NCBI RefSeq assembly: GCF_011317445.1
Contig: NZ_JAAAPL010000003.1
Coordinates: 496,001 to 560,000 of the forward strand
Direction of reading: 5' to 3'
DNA length: 64,000 bases
From: Chelativorans multitrophicus
GTDB lineage: Bacteria > Pseudomonadota > Alphaproteobacteria > Rhizobiales > Rhizobiaceae
A program made the position numbers and the translations under genes. The stretch's first letter is position 1; every line of letters begins with the position of its first letter. The notes beneath the pieces were generated by a model that saw nothing but the letters and a program-made list of their open reading frames with translations, made no database searches and had not been told where the DNA came from. This document shows, piece by piece, positions 1 to 9,050 of the stretch.

Positions 1-1
1 C

Positions 2-868
2 GAACTGCGCGACAACATTGCCGGTATCTTTCTCAAGCGGAAGCTTGACGAGGATACACTTCAGGATCTGGAAGACGTGCTGCTGCGCGCCGATCTTGGG
101 CTGGAGACGGCTATGCGCGTCACGGATGCCCTTTCCGTCGGCCGCTACGGGAAGGATATCACCGGCGCCGAAGTGCAGGCGGTCATGGCTGAAGAGATCG
201 AGAAGGTGCTGAAGCCGGTGGCCCTGCCGCTGGAGCTCGATCTTTCCCACAAGCCCCATGTAATCCTTGTGGTGGGCGTGAACGGCACAGGCAAGACGAC
301 CACGATCGGTAAGCTTGCGGCGAAGCTCGCCCAGGGTGGGCTCAACGTGATGCTGGCCGCAGGCGATACCTTCCGCGCGGCAGCGATCGAGCAGTTGAAG
401 ATCTGGGGCGAGCGTACCGGCTCTGCCGTAATCTCCTCCAGGCTGGGGGCGGACGCGGCTGGTCTTGCCTACGAGGCCTATGAAAAGGCGAAGGCTGCGG
501 GCAGCGACGTTCTTATCATCGACACGGCCGGCCGCTTGCAGAACAAGGCCGAGCTGATGGCGGAGCTGGAAAAGATCGTTCGCGTGCTCGGCAAGCACGA
601 TCCGGAAGCGCCTCACACGGTTTTGCAGACGCTCGACGCCACCACCGGCCAGAACGCCCTTAATCAGGTCGAAATCTTCCGCAATGTTGCGGGTGTCTCC
701 GGGCTGGTGATGACGAAGCTCGATGGCACGGCCCGCGGCGGCATCCTGGTGGCGATCGCCGCCAAGCACAAGCTGCCGGTCTATTTTATCGGTGTCGGCG
801 AGGGTGTCGACGATCTGGAACCTTTTTCGGCAAGCGATTTTGCCAAGGCAATTGCGGGAGTAAGCTGA
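2..868 (+). CDS. ftsY: Signal recognition particle receptor FtsY (3' part, cut by window start)
   Basis: This is the C-terminal 288 residues of the SRP receptor GTPase, which docks the Ffh-ribosome complex at the inner membrane for co-translational insertion. The frame is open from base 2, so the acidic A domain and true start lie outside the window. Visible NG-domain landmarks are the helical N region, the G1 P-loop GVNGTGKTT (bases 274-300), the DTAGR G3 motif (bases 520-534), and TKLDGTARGG near bases 714-743. The TGA stop (866-868) directly abuts the GTG start of yciB, suggesting co-transcription. Its partner ffh lies at 49660. Identification is secure. Confidence 0.97.
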   Translation, partial: ELRDNIAGIFLKRKLDEDTLQDLEDVLLRADLGLETAMRVTDALSVGRYGKDITGAEVQAVMAEEIEKVLKPVALPLELDLSHKPHVILVVGVNGTGKTTTIGKLAAKLAQGGLNVMLAAGDTFRAAAIEQLKIWGERTGSAVISSRLGADAAGLAYEAYEKAKAAGSDVLIIDTAGRLQNKAELMAELEKIVRVLGKHDPEAPHTVLQTLDATTGQNALNQVEIFRNVAGVSGLVMTKLDGTARGGILVAIAAKHKLPVYFIGVGEGVDDLEPFSASDFAKAIAGVS

Positions 869-1531
869 GTGGCGGACGAGAATACGATCTTCGAGCGCGA
901 TCCGTCTGATCCCAAGCGCAAGGAAATGAATTCGCTGCTCAAGCTGGCGCTTGAGCTCGGGCCGCTGCTCGTCTTTTTTTTCGCCAACACGCGCGGCGAG
1001 TGGCTGGTGGAGCGCATCCCGGCGCTTGGCAGCCTCGGCGGACCGCTTTTCATCGCCACTGCACTTTTCATGGCGGCGACGGCCATCTCGCTCACGGTCT
1101 CATGGGCGCTCACGCGCACGCTGCCCATCATGCCGCTCGTGTCCGGCATCGTGGTGTTCGTGTTCGGCGCGTTGACGCTCTACCTGCACAACGAAACCTT
1201 CATCAAAATGAAGCCCACTATCGTCAACGCGCTGTTTGCCACGGTGCTTCTGGGTGGGCTCGCCTTCGGAAAGTCCCTGCTTGGCTATGTCTTCGATTCC
1301 GCCTTCAAGCTCGACTCGGAAGGCTGGCGCAAGCTCACGCTGCGCTGGGGGCTGTTCTTCATCTTCCTGGCGGTTACCAACGAGGTGGTCTGGCGCTCCT
1401 TTTCGACCGACGCCTGGGTGGCCTTCAAGGTGTGGGGCATCATGCCCATTACCATCATCTTCACCATGAGCCAGATGCCGCTGATCATGCGGCACTCGCT
1501 GGAGGAGCGGAGTAAGGGAGTAGGGGAGTAG
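869..1531 (+). CDS. yciB: Septation protein A family membrane protein (YciB/IspZ)
   Basis: A 220-aa polytopic inner-membrane protein of the YciB/IspZ family, linked in other bacteria to septation and envelope integrity; its biochemical role is unknown. The family signature is seen near the N-terminus ([18 protein letters not shown]), followed by about five hydrophobic helices and a W-rich segment ([13 protein letters not shown]). The GTG start is chosen because it follows the ftsY stop with no gap and the N-terminus matches family length (about 180-220 aa). ftsY-yciB adjacency is common in rhizobia. The gene converges with sulP (24 bp between stops), and no clear hairpin terminator is seen there. 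Confidence 0.93.
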   Translation: MADENTIFERDPSDPKRKEMNSLLKLALELGPLLVFFFANTRGEWLVERIPALGSLGGPLFIATALFMAATAISLTVSWALTRTLPIMPLVSGIVVFVFGALTLYLHNETFIKMKPTIVNALFATVLLGGLAFGKSLLGYVFDSAFKLDSEGWRKLTLRWGLFFIFLAVTNEVVWRSFSTDAWVAFKVWGIMPITIIFTMSQMPLIMRHSLEERSKGVGE

Positions 1532-1555
1532 GCTCTGAACGGCCCCCTCAGGTCT

Positions 1556-3250
1556 TTACTCCTGTAGTTTACTCGCGGCCGCCACCGCCGTATCGAGCTT
1601 GCGATAGAACCGCACCTGTGGTGCATGCAGTCCATGCTTGTGCAGCAGGTGGCGCACGTGTGTTCTGGCGCCGACGAGATAAACTTTCGCTCCCTGCCAG
1701 CCGGCTTTGCGGACAAATCCCTCCATCGTGGCGGCAGCGGTGGAATCGAGCACTTCGACCGCGGAGATGTCGATGACATAGGCTTTGGGCTGTCCGCCTA
1801 TACGGTCGAGCGCTGCGGCCACGCTCGCCGCTGCACCGAAGAAGAAGGCGCCCGAGATGCGGTAGACCAAAATGTTGTCGTCGGTCCTGAGTGAGGTCGA
1901 GTAAGACTCTTCGTTGAGGGCCTGATCGAGCTTACTGGAATCGACGGCCCCATGGACGCGGTCGACTTTGATCTCCTTTGAAATACGGTTCAGGAAAAAG
2001 AGCGCGCTCAGGCCGACGCCGATGAGAATGCCCTCGGTAAGATCGCGGAAAACCACCAGGAGGAAGGTCGCTATCAACACCACCGCATCAGCCCACGAGC
2101 TCCTGATGAGGGCAGCAAACTGATGTTTTTCAGCCATATTCCAGGCCACGACCACGAGAATGGCCGCGAGTGCCGAAAGCGGAATGAAGCGCGCGAGCGG
2201 CGCTGCCACCAGCATGAAGGCAAGAAGGAAAACCGAGTGCAGCATGCCTGCGACAGGCCCTCGCGCGCCGGCCCGCACATTGGCAGCGGTCCGGGCAATC
2301 GTGCCCGTCACGCAGAAGCCGCCGAAAAGCGAAGAGGCTATGTTCGCCGCTCCCTGAGCAACCAGTTCAGCGTTGGAGCGGTGCCGCCGCCCGCTCATGG
2401 AATCCGCGACTACGGCCGAGAGCAGGCTTTCGATTCCGCCCAGCAGCGCGAAGGAGAGAGCGGCGGGGAGAACTGAGATAATTTTTGCCAGCGACAGGTC
2501 CGGCAGTAGCGGTGTGGGAAGTGTCTGCGGGATGCCGCCGAAGCGCGTGCCGATTGTTTCCACCGGCAGTGAAAGGAGCCAAGCGAAGAGGGTCGTGAGC
2601 GCCACCGCGATCAGGAATCCCGGCCAGTGCGGACGGTAACGCCGTAGCACGAGGATGATTGCAACCGCGAGAAGGGCAATGCTCACGGCGGGCGGGTTGA
2701 GCGTCGGCAGTGCCGTGCCGAGCGCTTGCAGCTTCGGGATAAAGGGGCCGGGCTCCTGCTCATGGAGTTCCAGCCCAAGAAAGTCCTTGAGCTGGCTCGT
2801 CAAAATGATGAGGGCGATGCCGGAGGTGAAGCCCACCGTGACGGGGTAGGGCACGTATTTGATGAAAGTGCCCAATCGCAGCAGGCCAATCGCAAGCAGG
2901 ACGAACCCCGAGAGGAACGTGGCGAGGATGAGCCCGTCCACCCCATGCATGTGCACCGTGGCGAGCACCAGCACGATGAACGCGCCGGCGGGCCCCCCGA
3001 TCTGGAATCGGCTACCGCCAAGTGCAGAAACGAAGAAGCCGCCAATGATGGAGGTGTAAAGGCCGCGCTCTGGCGCGACGCCGGAGGCGATGGCGATCGC
3101 CATGGAAAGCGGCAACGCGATGATAGCGACGGTGAGCCCAGCCACAGCATCGGCCTTGAGAGAGGCACGTCCGTAGCCTTCCCTCAGAACCGTGAAGAGC
3201 TTCGGCGTGAAAAGATGGAGAAAACCTGGTTCGTGAACTCGGGCGAGCAT
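1556..3250 (-). CDS. SulP family inorganic anion transporter with STAS domain
   Basis: A 564-aa SLC26/SulP-type anion permease. The first ~430 residues are a series of hydrophobic helices containing the SulP signature around residues 30-75 (GLTVAIIALPLSMAIAIASG, then the GLYTSIIGGF segment). A cytoplasmic STAS domain covers about residues 455-560, with the conserved VIDISAVEVLDSTA segment. The family moves sulfate, bicarbonate, C4-dicarboxylates or molybdate; substrate cannot be told from sequence, and bicarbonate or sulfate are both plausible. A small HTH regulator gene lies 60 bp upstream on the same strand, suggesting a two-gene operon. Length is normal and no defects are seen. Confidence 0.92.
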   Translation of the reverse strand: MLARVHEPGFLHLFTPKLFTVLREGYGRASLKADAVAGLTVAIIALPLSMAIAIASGVAPERGLYTSIIGGFFVSALGGSRFQIGGPAGAFIVLVLATVHMHGVDGLILATFLSGFVLLAIGLLRLGTFIKYVPYPVTVGFTSGIALIILTSQLKDFLGLELHEQEPGPFIPKLQALGTALPTLNPPAVSIALLAVAIILVLRRYRPHWPGFLIAVALTTLFAWLLSLPVETIGTRFGGIPQTLPTPLLPDLSLAKIISVLPAALSFALLGGIESLLSAVVADSMSGRRHRSNAELVAQGAANIASSLFGGFCVTGTIARTAANVRAGARGPVAGMLHSVFLLAFMLVAAPLARFIPLSALAAILVVVAWNMAEKHQFAALIRSSWADAVVLIATFLLVVFRDLTEGILIGVGLSALFFLNRISKEIKVDRVHGAVDSSKLDQALNEESYSTSLRTDDNILVYRISGAFFFGAAASVAAALDRIGGQPKAYVIDISAVEVLDSTAAATMEGFVRKAGWQGAKVYLVGARTHVRHLLHKHGLHAPQVRFYRKLDTAVAAASKLQE

Positions 3251-3310
3251 GCCTTTTCAACCCCTTGCAGCGGGATCGTCGGCCTTCCCGGCGGTCGCCG
3301 TTGCTTTTCG

Positions 3311-3562
3311 TCAGCCCTCACCGTTCCTGAGCGCCGCCTCTTTGAGCCGGACTCCGCGCCCGCTGCCGGTGCTCGGCGTGTTCTCGCCGATCAGCTCGAT
3401 ACCCGCCGCATCCAGGGCCTCGACCACCTTGGTCAAGGTCTCCACCACGCCCCGCACCCGGCCATCGCTCGCCTCCATGCGCTGTATAGTGGGCAGCGAG
3501 ACGCCGGAAAGCTCAGCGAGCCGCTTCTGGTCGATCCCGAGAAGGGCGCGCGCCGCGCGCAT
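3311..3562 (-). CDS. XRE/HTH regulator upstream of sulP, ancestral start interrupted by amber codon
   Basis: An 83-aa small helix-turn-helix protein (GIDQKRLAELSGVSLPTIQR is the HTH), of the type often found next to SulP transporters in rhizobia. The usable ATG is at 3562, but it has no Shine-Dalgarno sequence. Eighteen bases upstream, at 3580, an ATG in the same frame with AGG-type ribosome binding sequence opens MITAQ and then meets TAG at 3565-3563, immediately before the ATG. Relatives usually begin MITAEQMRAARALLG, so the TAG looks like a CAG-to-TAG change in the old N-terminus. The protein may be made by reinitiation, or the gene may be newly inactivated. Likely a local regulator of sulP. 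Confidence 0.72.
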   Translation of the reverse strand: MRAARALLGIDQKRLAELSGVSLPTIQRMEASDGRVRGVVETLTKVVEALDAAGIELIGENTPSTGSGRGVRLKEAALRNGEG

Positions 3563-3704
3563 CTATTGAGCGGTGATCATGAACGCTTCGCCTGACGAGA
3601 CTTATATACCAAACACTAAGACTGATGTCTAGGATATCAATTATGAGGTTTAATGCAAGGCAGCGCGTGGCAGCAAGGAGCCGCTGCGGCCACCGCAATC
3701 TGCG

Positions 3705-4112
3705 CTAAACTCCAAACCAACCAATCACCGCGCCCATGATGATTGCTACGCCCAGCCAATGCAGCGCATCGATGAGGGTGAGATCCCAGCCGAAGCCCTG
3801 ATAACGGTTGTTTACGGCGATGGTCGTGGCGATGAAGCCGAGCCAGAGGAAGGCGCCCGAAATCACGCCGTTCCAGAATGTGACCTGACCGGTTCCCAGA
3901 TGCCCGATCACGCCGGCGAGGACCCAGGCCATCACAAGTTCGGCCACGAAGGAGGTGATGAAGGGCACGGGGCTCATCTTCATCTCTTCCGGCTTTAGCC
4001 GCGCAGCTTTGATCCAGGGCTTGCTGAGGGCCATGTAGTAGACCGCGCCGAAGGCGAAAGCGGCGATCGCCGCCGCCAATATCGCTAGATAGTTCATTCC
4101 GCCGAAATCCAT
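3705..4112 (-). CDS. DUF1761 family membrane protein
   Basis: A 135-aa protein with four hydrophobic helices matching the DUF1761 pattern: an N-terminal helix ending in AVYYMALSKPWIKAARL, a mid segment FITSFVAELVMAWVLAGVIGHLG, then two more helices ending WLGVAIIMGAVIGWFGV. Function of the family is unknown. ATG 4112 is used here; an internal ATG at 4097 (MNYLAIL) is an alternative that would lose five residues. It is transcribed in the same direction as asd but separated from it by a GC-rich hairpin (4158-4184), so it may have its own promoter. No defect is seen. Confidence 0.85.
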   Translation of the reverse strand: MDFGGMNYLAILAAAIAAFAFGAVYYMALSKPWIKAARLKPEEMKMSPVPFITSFVAELVMAWVLAGVIGHLGTGQVTFWNGVISGAFLWLGFIATTIAVNNRYQGFGWDLTLIDALHWLGVAIIMGAVIGWFGV

Positions 4113-4157
4113 CGCCTGATTCCTTTCCGTTCACGATGCCGGATTGAAGGCGCGCTC

Positions 4158-4184
4158 CCCGCGCCGCGTCAAGGGCGGCGCGGG
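4158..4184 (-). terminator. GC-rich hairpin downstream of asd
   Basis: A perfect 10-bp inverted repeat (arms 4158-4167 and 4175-4184, CCCGCGCCGC / GCGGCGCGGG) with a 7-nt loop lies about 60 bp after the asd stop on the minus strand. There is no U-tract, so it is either a weak terminator or an mRNA 3'-end stabiliser. Confidence 0.5.
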
Positions 4185-4246
4185 AAGTCGAGATGGGTCA
4201 AGCGGATCGCTGCGCCGGCAGCATGGCCGGGCAGGGGGGATTTTGG

Positions 4247-5281
4247 TCAGGCGGCCTGCTTCTTCGGCTCGATCAGCCCGCGGGCGACGAGCAGTTCGGC
4301 GATCTGCACGGCGTTGAGGGCCGCGCCCTTGCGCAGGTTGTCCGAGACTACCCACATGGCCAGCCCATTCTCCACGGTGGAGTCTTCGCGGATGCGACTG
4401 ATATAGGTGGCGTCCTCCCCGGCGCTCTCGTAGGGCGTGACGTAGCCGCCGTCCTCGCGCTTGTCGACGACAAGGCAGCCCGGCGCCTCGCGCAGAATAT
4501 CGCGCGCCTCGTCGGCCGTGATAGGCTTTTCGAACTCGATATTGACCGCTTCGGAGTGCCCAATGAAAACAGGCACGCGTACACAGGTGGCCGTGAGCTT
4601 GATCTTGGGATCGAGCATCTTCTTGGTCTCGGCCACCATCTTCCACTCTTCCTTGGTGAAGCCGTCTTCCATGAAGACGTCGATGTGCGGAATGACGTTG
4701 AAGGCGATACGCTTGGTGAATTTCTTATTCGAGATCGGATCGGCGACGAAGACGGCGCGGGTCTGCTCGAAGAGCTCGTCCATCCCTTCCTTGCCGGCGC
4801 CGGAAACAGATTGATAGGTGGCGACGACCACGCGCTTGATCTTGGCGATGTCGTGTAGGGGCTTGAGCGCCAGGACGAGCTGCGCCGTCGAGCAATTGGG
4901 ATTGGCGATGATGTTCTTCTTGCGGAAGCCGTCTACCGCATCCGGATTCACTTCCGGCACGATCAGCGGCACGTCGGCGTCGTAGCGCCAGGCCGAGGAA
5001 TTATCGATGACGACACAGCCCTGCTTGCCGATGCGCGGCGAAAATTCCTTCGAAACGGAGCCGCCAGCAGACATCAGGCAAATGTCGGTGTCGGAAAAAT
5101 CGTGGTTCTCCAGCGCCCGCACCTTGAGCGAACGGTCGCCGTAGGAGACTTCCGTGCCAACGGACCGCCGCGAGGCGAGCGGCACCACCTCATCGGCTGG
5201 GAAGCCGCGTTCTTCCAGGATGTTGAGCATCTCCCGGCCGACATTGCCGGTAGCGCCCGCGACAGCAATTTTGAAACCCAT
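4247..5281 (-). CDS. asd: Aspartate-semialdehyde dehydrogenase
   Basis: Reduces aspartyl-4-phosphate to aspartate semialdehyde with NADPH, the branch point to lysine/diaminopimelate, threonine and methionine. The 344-aa length is typical. The N-terminus MGFKIAVAGATGNVG is the Rossmann GxTGxxG loop, and the catalytic cysteine is in NPNCSTAQ (Cys130). The open frame extends upstream to 5563, but ATG 5281 is the start because it gives the family N-terminus and has a GGAG ribosome binding site (GACAGGAGCTTAAATTC before ATG). leuB, another amino-acid gene, follows at 6749 with a small unknown cassette between. Confidence 0.97.
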   Translation of the reverse strand: MGFKIAVAGATGNVGREMLNILEERGFPADEVVPLASRRSVGTEVSYGDRSLKVRALENHDFSDTDICLMSAGGSVSKEFSPRIGKQGCVVIDNSSAWRYDADVPLIVPEVNPDAVDGFRKKNIIANPNCSTAQLVLALKPLHDIAKIKRVVVATYQSVSGAGKEGMDELFEQTRAVFVADPISNKKFTKRIAFNVIPHIDVFMEDGFTKEEWKMVAETKKMLDPKIKLTATCVRVPVFIGHSEAVNIEFEKPITADEARDILREAPGCLVVDKREDGGYVTPYESAGEDATYISRIREDSTVENGLAMWVVSDNLRKGAALNAVQIAELLVARGLIEPKKQAA

Positions 5282-5669
5282 GAATTTAAGCTCCTGTCCT
5301 CTCCGCCTGGCTTTGGATCGAGCCCGCCGGCCTTGCGGGCTTCCTCCTCCCCGGCCTGTCTCGGGGAGAGAGCGAGCGGGCCAAAGGAAGGTCAGACCGT
5401 TTTCGCGGTCGTTTTGGCCGTCGTTTTCGTGACGTGGAAAACCGCGCCGCCGTGTCCGGCAGCGAAGGACAAACTGGAAATGTTCCGCGCGAAGAGGGAG
5501 GCGCGCATGACCAGATAAACTCCGTTTCCGGCGCTGTATTACGCGGAATCCAAGCGAAGTCAATCATACACTCGCCCAGGGGCCTGCTGCGATTCCCTCC
5601 CCCGAACGTGAATTGACCCGCGGCATCGGCGTCTTAACCTTAGGTCAGTCCCAATAAGGAGCCACAGGC
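5282..5669. other. 388-bp gap between asd and DUF6152 gene
   Basis: No convincing gene. It must hold the divergent promoters for asd (minus) and the DUF6152 gene (plus). A GCCCGC...GCGGGC inverted repeat at 5323-5341 lies in the presumed asd leader. Overlapping open frames here have unnatural arginine/proline-rich composition and are taken as noise. An AGGAG ribosome binding site just before 5670 belongs to the next gene. Confidence 0.5.
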
Positions 5670-6059
5670 ATGAGAATGCTCTCGAAAATTGGCCGCTTGC
5701 TAAGCCTTTCGCTAGCGCTTGGCCTTGTCGCATCGCCTTCGGCATTCGCTCATCACGGCTGGTCCTGGACGGAGGATGAGTATTCGGAACTGGAAGGCAC
5801 GATCACCCAGGTTTACGTCGGAAACCCCCATGCCACGCTGGAAATTGATGTCGATGGGGAGAACTGGCGCGTGGAGCTGGCCCCTCCTTCACAGACCGTG
5901 CGGGCCGGTTTTTCAGAGGATGCGGCCAAGCCCGGCGACACGGTCACGGCCATCGGCAATCTGTCGCTTGACCAGAACGAGCGGCGAATGAAAGCGGTGC
6001 GCATCACTGTCAACGGAAAGACCTACGACGTCTATCCGAACCGTGTGCCGAGCAACTGA
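5670..6059 (+). CDS. Exported DUF6152 family protein
   Basis: A 129-aa secreted protein: a signal peptide (residues 1-27, hydrophobic core LLSLSLALGLVASPSAFA) followed at once by the HHGW motif that begins mature DUF6152 proteins, then a small beta-rich OB-like domain (LEGTITQVYVGNPHATLEID...). The family has no established function; the N-terminal His pair could bind metal (inference). ATAAGGAGCC precedes the ATG with good spacing. It is followed by a four-helix membrane protein (12 bp gap) and a 50-aa membrane peptide, forming a likely three-gene operon inserted between asd and leuB. Confidence 0.82.
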   Translation: MRMLSKIGRLLSLSLALGLVASPSAFAHHGWSWTEDEYSELEGTITQVYVGNPHATLEIDVDGENWRVELAPPSQTVRAGFSEDAAKPGDTVTAIGNLSLDQNERRMKAVRITVNGKTYDVYPNRVPSN

Positions 6060-6071
6060 CCTGAAGGCAGG

Positions 6072-6542
6072 GTGGTCCAAGTGGAGTTTCTCCAGGCGAT
6101 CGAGCAGCTTGCACCAATCCGCGCCCTGCGCATTTCCTTTTATGCCTATCCACTGGTCAATGCAGCGCATGTGCTGGCGATTGGAGCCTTGGTGACCAGT
6201 GTCACGCTTATGGATTTGCGGATCTTGGGCTTTCTGACAGCCCAGGAACGCCGGCCATTTCTGAAGCTTATGCGCCGGGTGGGGATCGCCGCCTTCTGCG
6301 GGGCGGCCGCAACCGGCCTGTTGCTCTTTTCCGTTCGAGCCAGCGAGTATTTTTTCAACCCGGCCTTCCGGTTGAAGATGGTGCTGATCGCATTGGCAGG
6401 ATTGAATCTTCTGGCGTTGCGCCTCTTTGCCTCTGGTCCCGGCGGAATGCCAAGGGAAAGAAGCGCGGTGATTTTTGCCGGGCTTTCGATGGTTCTGTGG
6501 CTGGGCGTGCTCGTTTGCGGCCGCTTTATCGGCTTTTTGTAA
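6072..6542 (+). CDS. Four-helix membrane protein (DUF6644/DUF2214-like)
   Basis: A 156-aa protein with four predicted transmembrane helices (ISFYAYPLVNAAHVLAIGALVTSVTLMDLRILG; VGIAAFCGAAATGLLLFS; LKMVLIALAGLNLLALRLFA; SAVIFAGLSMVLWLGVLVCGRFIGFL). The conserved histidine in the first helix (AAHVLAIG) resembles heme-b or quinone-type membrane proteins, but I cannot assign a ligand. It resembles the DUF6644 proteins that often accompany DUF6152 genes. GTG 6072 is used; GTG 6081 is equally possible, sharing the AAGGCAGGG ribosome binding region. Likely co-transcribed with the DUF6152 gene. Confidence 0.75.
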   Translation: MVQVEFLQAIEQLAPIRALRISFYAYPLVNAAHVLAIGALVTSVTLMDLRILGFLTAQERRPFLKLMRRVGIAAFCGAAATGLLLFSVRASEYFFNPAFRLKMVLIALAGLNLLALRLFASGPGGMPRERSAVIFAGLSMVLWLGVLVCGRFIGFL

Positions 6543-6585
6543 GGAACATCTGCCGCTTCCGTCCGTTGCCCGGCGAAAGGGACGG

Positions 6586-6738
6586 ATGACTATGCCTGAA
6601 GACCGAAAAACGACGACGATCTCCGGCAGCGAGGCTCGCCAGGGCTATATCGTTCTCAAGACGCCGCTCCGCCGCGCGATTTTCATCGCGGGGCTGGCGG
6701 GTATAGTGCTGCTGGCGATTATTATGTCCCTGGCTTGA
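6586..6738 (+). CDS. 50-aa single-pass membrane protein
   Basis: A small ORF starting MTMPEDRKTTT with a C-terminal transmembrane helix (AIFIAGLAGIVLLAIIMSLA) that ends at the stop codon, giving an N-in tail-anchored layout. GAAAGGGACGG precedes ATG 6586 with correct spacing; an ATG two codons later is an alternative. The ISGSEARQG segment resembles small uncharacterised rhizobial proteins. It is the last gene of the cassette that starts with DUF6152 and converges with leuB (10 bp between stops). Function unknown. Confidence 0.68.
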   Translation: MTMPEDRKTTTISGSEARQGYIVLKTPLRRAIFIAGLAGIVLLAIIMSLA

Positions 6739-6748
6739 GAGCTACCAT

Positions 6749-7861
6749 TCAGGGCGCAAGCTCGCGGAACTTCCGCGCAACCGCATCGCCCATTGCCGAG
6801 GTGGAAACTTCGCGCATGCCTTCCGAGAGGATGTCCCTGGTGCGGAGTCCATCGTCCAGCACCGCGGCAATCGCCTTTTCCAGCCGGTCGGCTTCAGCCA
6901 CCATATTGAGGGAGTAGCGCAGGCACATTGCGAAGGAAGAGATCATGGCGATCGGATTGGCAATTCCCTTGCCCGCGATATCCGGCGCAGAGCCGTGCAC
7001 CGGCTCGTAAAGGGCCTTGCGCTTGCCGTTTTTGGGATCGGGGGCTCCAAGGGAGGCGGAAGGCAACATGCCAAGCGAGCCTGTCAGCATCGCTGCCACA
7101 TCGGAAAGCATGTCTCCGAAGAGGTTGTCGGTCACGATCACGTCGAACTGCTTGGGCCAGCGCACGAGCTGCATTCCACCCGCGTCCGCCAGCATGTGGG
7201 TGAGTTCCACGTCTGAATATTTCGCCCTGTGCGTGGCCGTGACGACCTCTTTCCACAGCACACCTGACTTCATGACATTGTGCTTTTCCATGGAGCACAC
7301 TTTGTTGCCGCGCGTGCGCGCCAGCTCGAAGGCCACGCCCGAGATGCGCTCGATCTCAAAGGTGTCGTAGACCTGCGTATCAATGCCGCGCTTCTGGCCA
7401 TTGCCCAGATCGATGATCTCCTTCGGCTCCCCGAAATAGACGCCGCCCGTGAGCTCGCGCACGATCAGGATGTCGAGGCCTTCCACCGCCTCCTTTTTCA
7501 ACGACGATGATTCCGCCAATGCGGGGTAACAGATCGCCGGACGGAGATTGGCAAAGAGCTCCATGTCCTTTCTGAGTCTCAAAAGCCCTGCCTCGGGCCG
7601 CACGTCATAGGGAACGCCATCCCATTTCGGCCCGCCTACCGCGCCGAGCAGCACAGCATCGGCTGCCAGCGCCCGCGCCATATCCTCGTCCGAGATGGCT
7701 TTGCCATGGGTGTCGTAAGCGATGCCGCCAACAAGCCCTGCTTCCGTCTCGAAACCGGCGCCGAATTCAGAATTCAGAACGGCAATAAGTTTCGAAACCT
7801 CGGCCATGGCCTCGGGGCCAATTCCATCGCCGGGAAGGAGGAAGAGTTTGCGGGTTGCCAT
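6749..7861 (-). CDS. leuB: 3-isopropylmalate dehydrogenase
   Basis: Oxidative decarboxylation of 3-isopropylmalate to 2-oxoisocaproate (leucine synthesis), NAD-dependent. The 370-aa length is normal. Landmarks: [12 protein letters not shown] at the N-terminus, the substrate-binding [12 protein letters not shown] segment, and the metal-binding [11 protein letters not shown] followed by [14 protein letters not shown]. The open frame runs upstream to 7996 and over the end of rpoH, but ATG 7861 ([11 protein letters not shown]) has a GAGGG ribosome binding site seven bases away and gives the family start. Same strand as rpoH, 124 bp downstream of it. Confidence 0.97.
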   Translation of the reverse strand: MATRKLFLLPGDGIGPEAMAEVSKLIAVLNSEFGAGFETEAGLVGGIAYDTHGKAISDEDMARALAADAVLLGAVGGPKWDGVPYDVRPEAGLLRLRKDMELFANLRPAICYPALAESSSLKKEAVEGLDILIVRELTGGVYFGEPKEIIDLGNGQKRGIDTQVYDTFEIERISGVAFELARTRGNKVCSMEKHNVMKSGVLWKEVVTATHRAKYSDVELTHMLADAGGMQLVRWPKQFDVIVTDNLFGDMLSDVAAMLTGSLGMLPSASLGAPDPKNGKRKALYEPVHGSAPDIAGKGIANPIAMISSFAMCLRYSLNMVAEADRLEKAIAAVLDDGLRTRDILSEGMREVSTSAMGDAVARKFRELAP

Positions 7862-7985
7862 GGATCCCTCGTGCACCTTGAAAACTGCGCCCTTGCTAAC
7901 CGGGCGGGCGATCTTGCGCAAGATGCGGTTTGGCCAATCGTGCCTTTGCGGGCCACGAGCGGGCCAGGCGGGCTCCGCGGAGGCG

Positions 7986-8840
7986 CTAGGCTGCAAGCTC
8001 CGGATGGTGCTTTACGAGGGCAGTGCGCAGTTTCTCAAGTGCGCGGGATTCGATCTGGCGTACGCGTTCCTTGGAAATGCCGAGCGATGCACCCAGAGCC
8101 TCCAAAGTCGCGCCTTCCTCGGACAGCCGTCGTTCGCGCACGATGGTGAGCTCCCGCCCGTTCAACGTGCCAAGGGCCTGGTGCAGCCATTGCGCCTTAC
8201 GCTCGCCGTCGATCGCCTCGCGCACGAGTTCATCCGGCTGGGGTTTGTCGCATATGAGGAAATCTATCCGTTCGGAGGTTGGATCGCTGTCGCTTCTAAG
8301 TGGCGCGTTCAGTGAGGCGTCCGCAGCGGCAAGCCGGGAATCCATCATTGCGACGTCGCTTTCGGAAACCCTGAGTGCCTGGGCCACTTCGCGGTAGACG
8401 TCCTCCGACGGTGTCGTCCCACCTGCTTTCTGCAACTTCATGCGCAAACGCCGCAGATTGAAGAATAGTGCCTTTTGGGCAGAGCTGGTACCCCCGCGCA
8501 CGATGGACCAGTTTCGCAGGATATAGTCCTGCATGGAGGCGCGGATCCACCAGGTTGCGTAGGTGGAAAAACGCACCTCCCGCTCAGGATCAAAACGCGC
8601 CGCCGCCTCCAGGAGACCCACATGCCCTTCCTGAATGAGGTCGCTCATCGAAAGTCCGAAATTGCGGAATTTGCCCGCCATGGCGATCACGAGCCGCATA
8701 TGTGCCATGATCATGCGGTGGAGCGCCTGCTGATCCTGTCGCTCCTTCCACTGGAGAGCGAGTTCGTGCTCCTCCTCGCGCCCGAGATAGGGCGCTTTCA
8801 TGGCGGCTTTGATCAGCTTTCGCCGAACATCTTCCTGCAT
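7986..8840 (-). CDS. rpoH: RNA polymerase sigma-32-type factor (RpoH, probably the RpoH2 paralogue)
   Basis: A 284-aa sigma-70 family factor of the heat-shock (RpoH) group. Region 2 is clear ([48 protein letters not shown]), the RpoH box-like [10 protein letters not shown] lies at about residues 125-134, and region 4 ends with the HTH ([23 protein letters not shown]). Rhizobia usually carry two RpoH genes; the position beside carD and fdxA suits the RpoH2 type linked to oxidative/photo-oxidative stress (inference from known gene order). ATG 8840 is chosen as the longest start with a plausible leader. Confidence 0.92.
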   Translation of the reverse strand: MQEDVRRKLIKAAMKAPYLGREEEHELALQWKERQDQQALHRMIMAHMRLVIAMAGKFRNFGLSMSDLIQEGHVGLLEAAARFDPEREVRFSTYATWWIRASMQDYILRNWSIVRGGTSSAQKALFFNLRRLRMKLQKAGGTTPSEDVYREVAQALRVSESDVAMMDSRLAAADASLNAPLRSDSDPTSERIDFLICDKPQPDELVREAIDGERKAQWLHQALGTLNGRELTIVRERRLSEEGATLEALGASLGISKERVRQIESRALEKLRTALVKHHPELAA

Positions 8841-8997
8841 CTTAGGGCGCTCCTGCTTGCACCACGCGGCCGATCCTCCGCGACGTAGACCGGCAAGTGC
8901 CGGCTACATTTTGTGCCCGGAGCGGCTCCGCTCGGTGAAAACAAGGCTGGAACACAAAGGTTCCACCTACACAGAAAGGTGAATTTGATAGCCGGAT

Positions 8998-9028
8998 AAT
9001 AAAAAGCCCGGCTCCAGGGAACCGGGCT
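8998..9028 (-). terminator. Rho-independent terminator of carD
   Basis: On the minus strand, AGCCCGG (9028-9022) pairs with CCGGGCT (9011-9005) around a 10-nt loop and is followed by TTTTTATTAT. It starts 22 bp after the carD stop and separates carD from rpoH. Confidence 0.85.
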
Positions 9029-9050
9029 CAAGGAAGCTGGAAAGGTGGGC

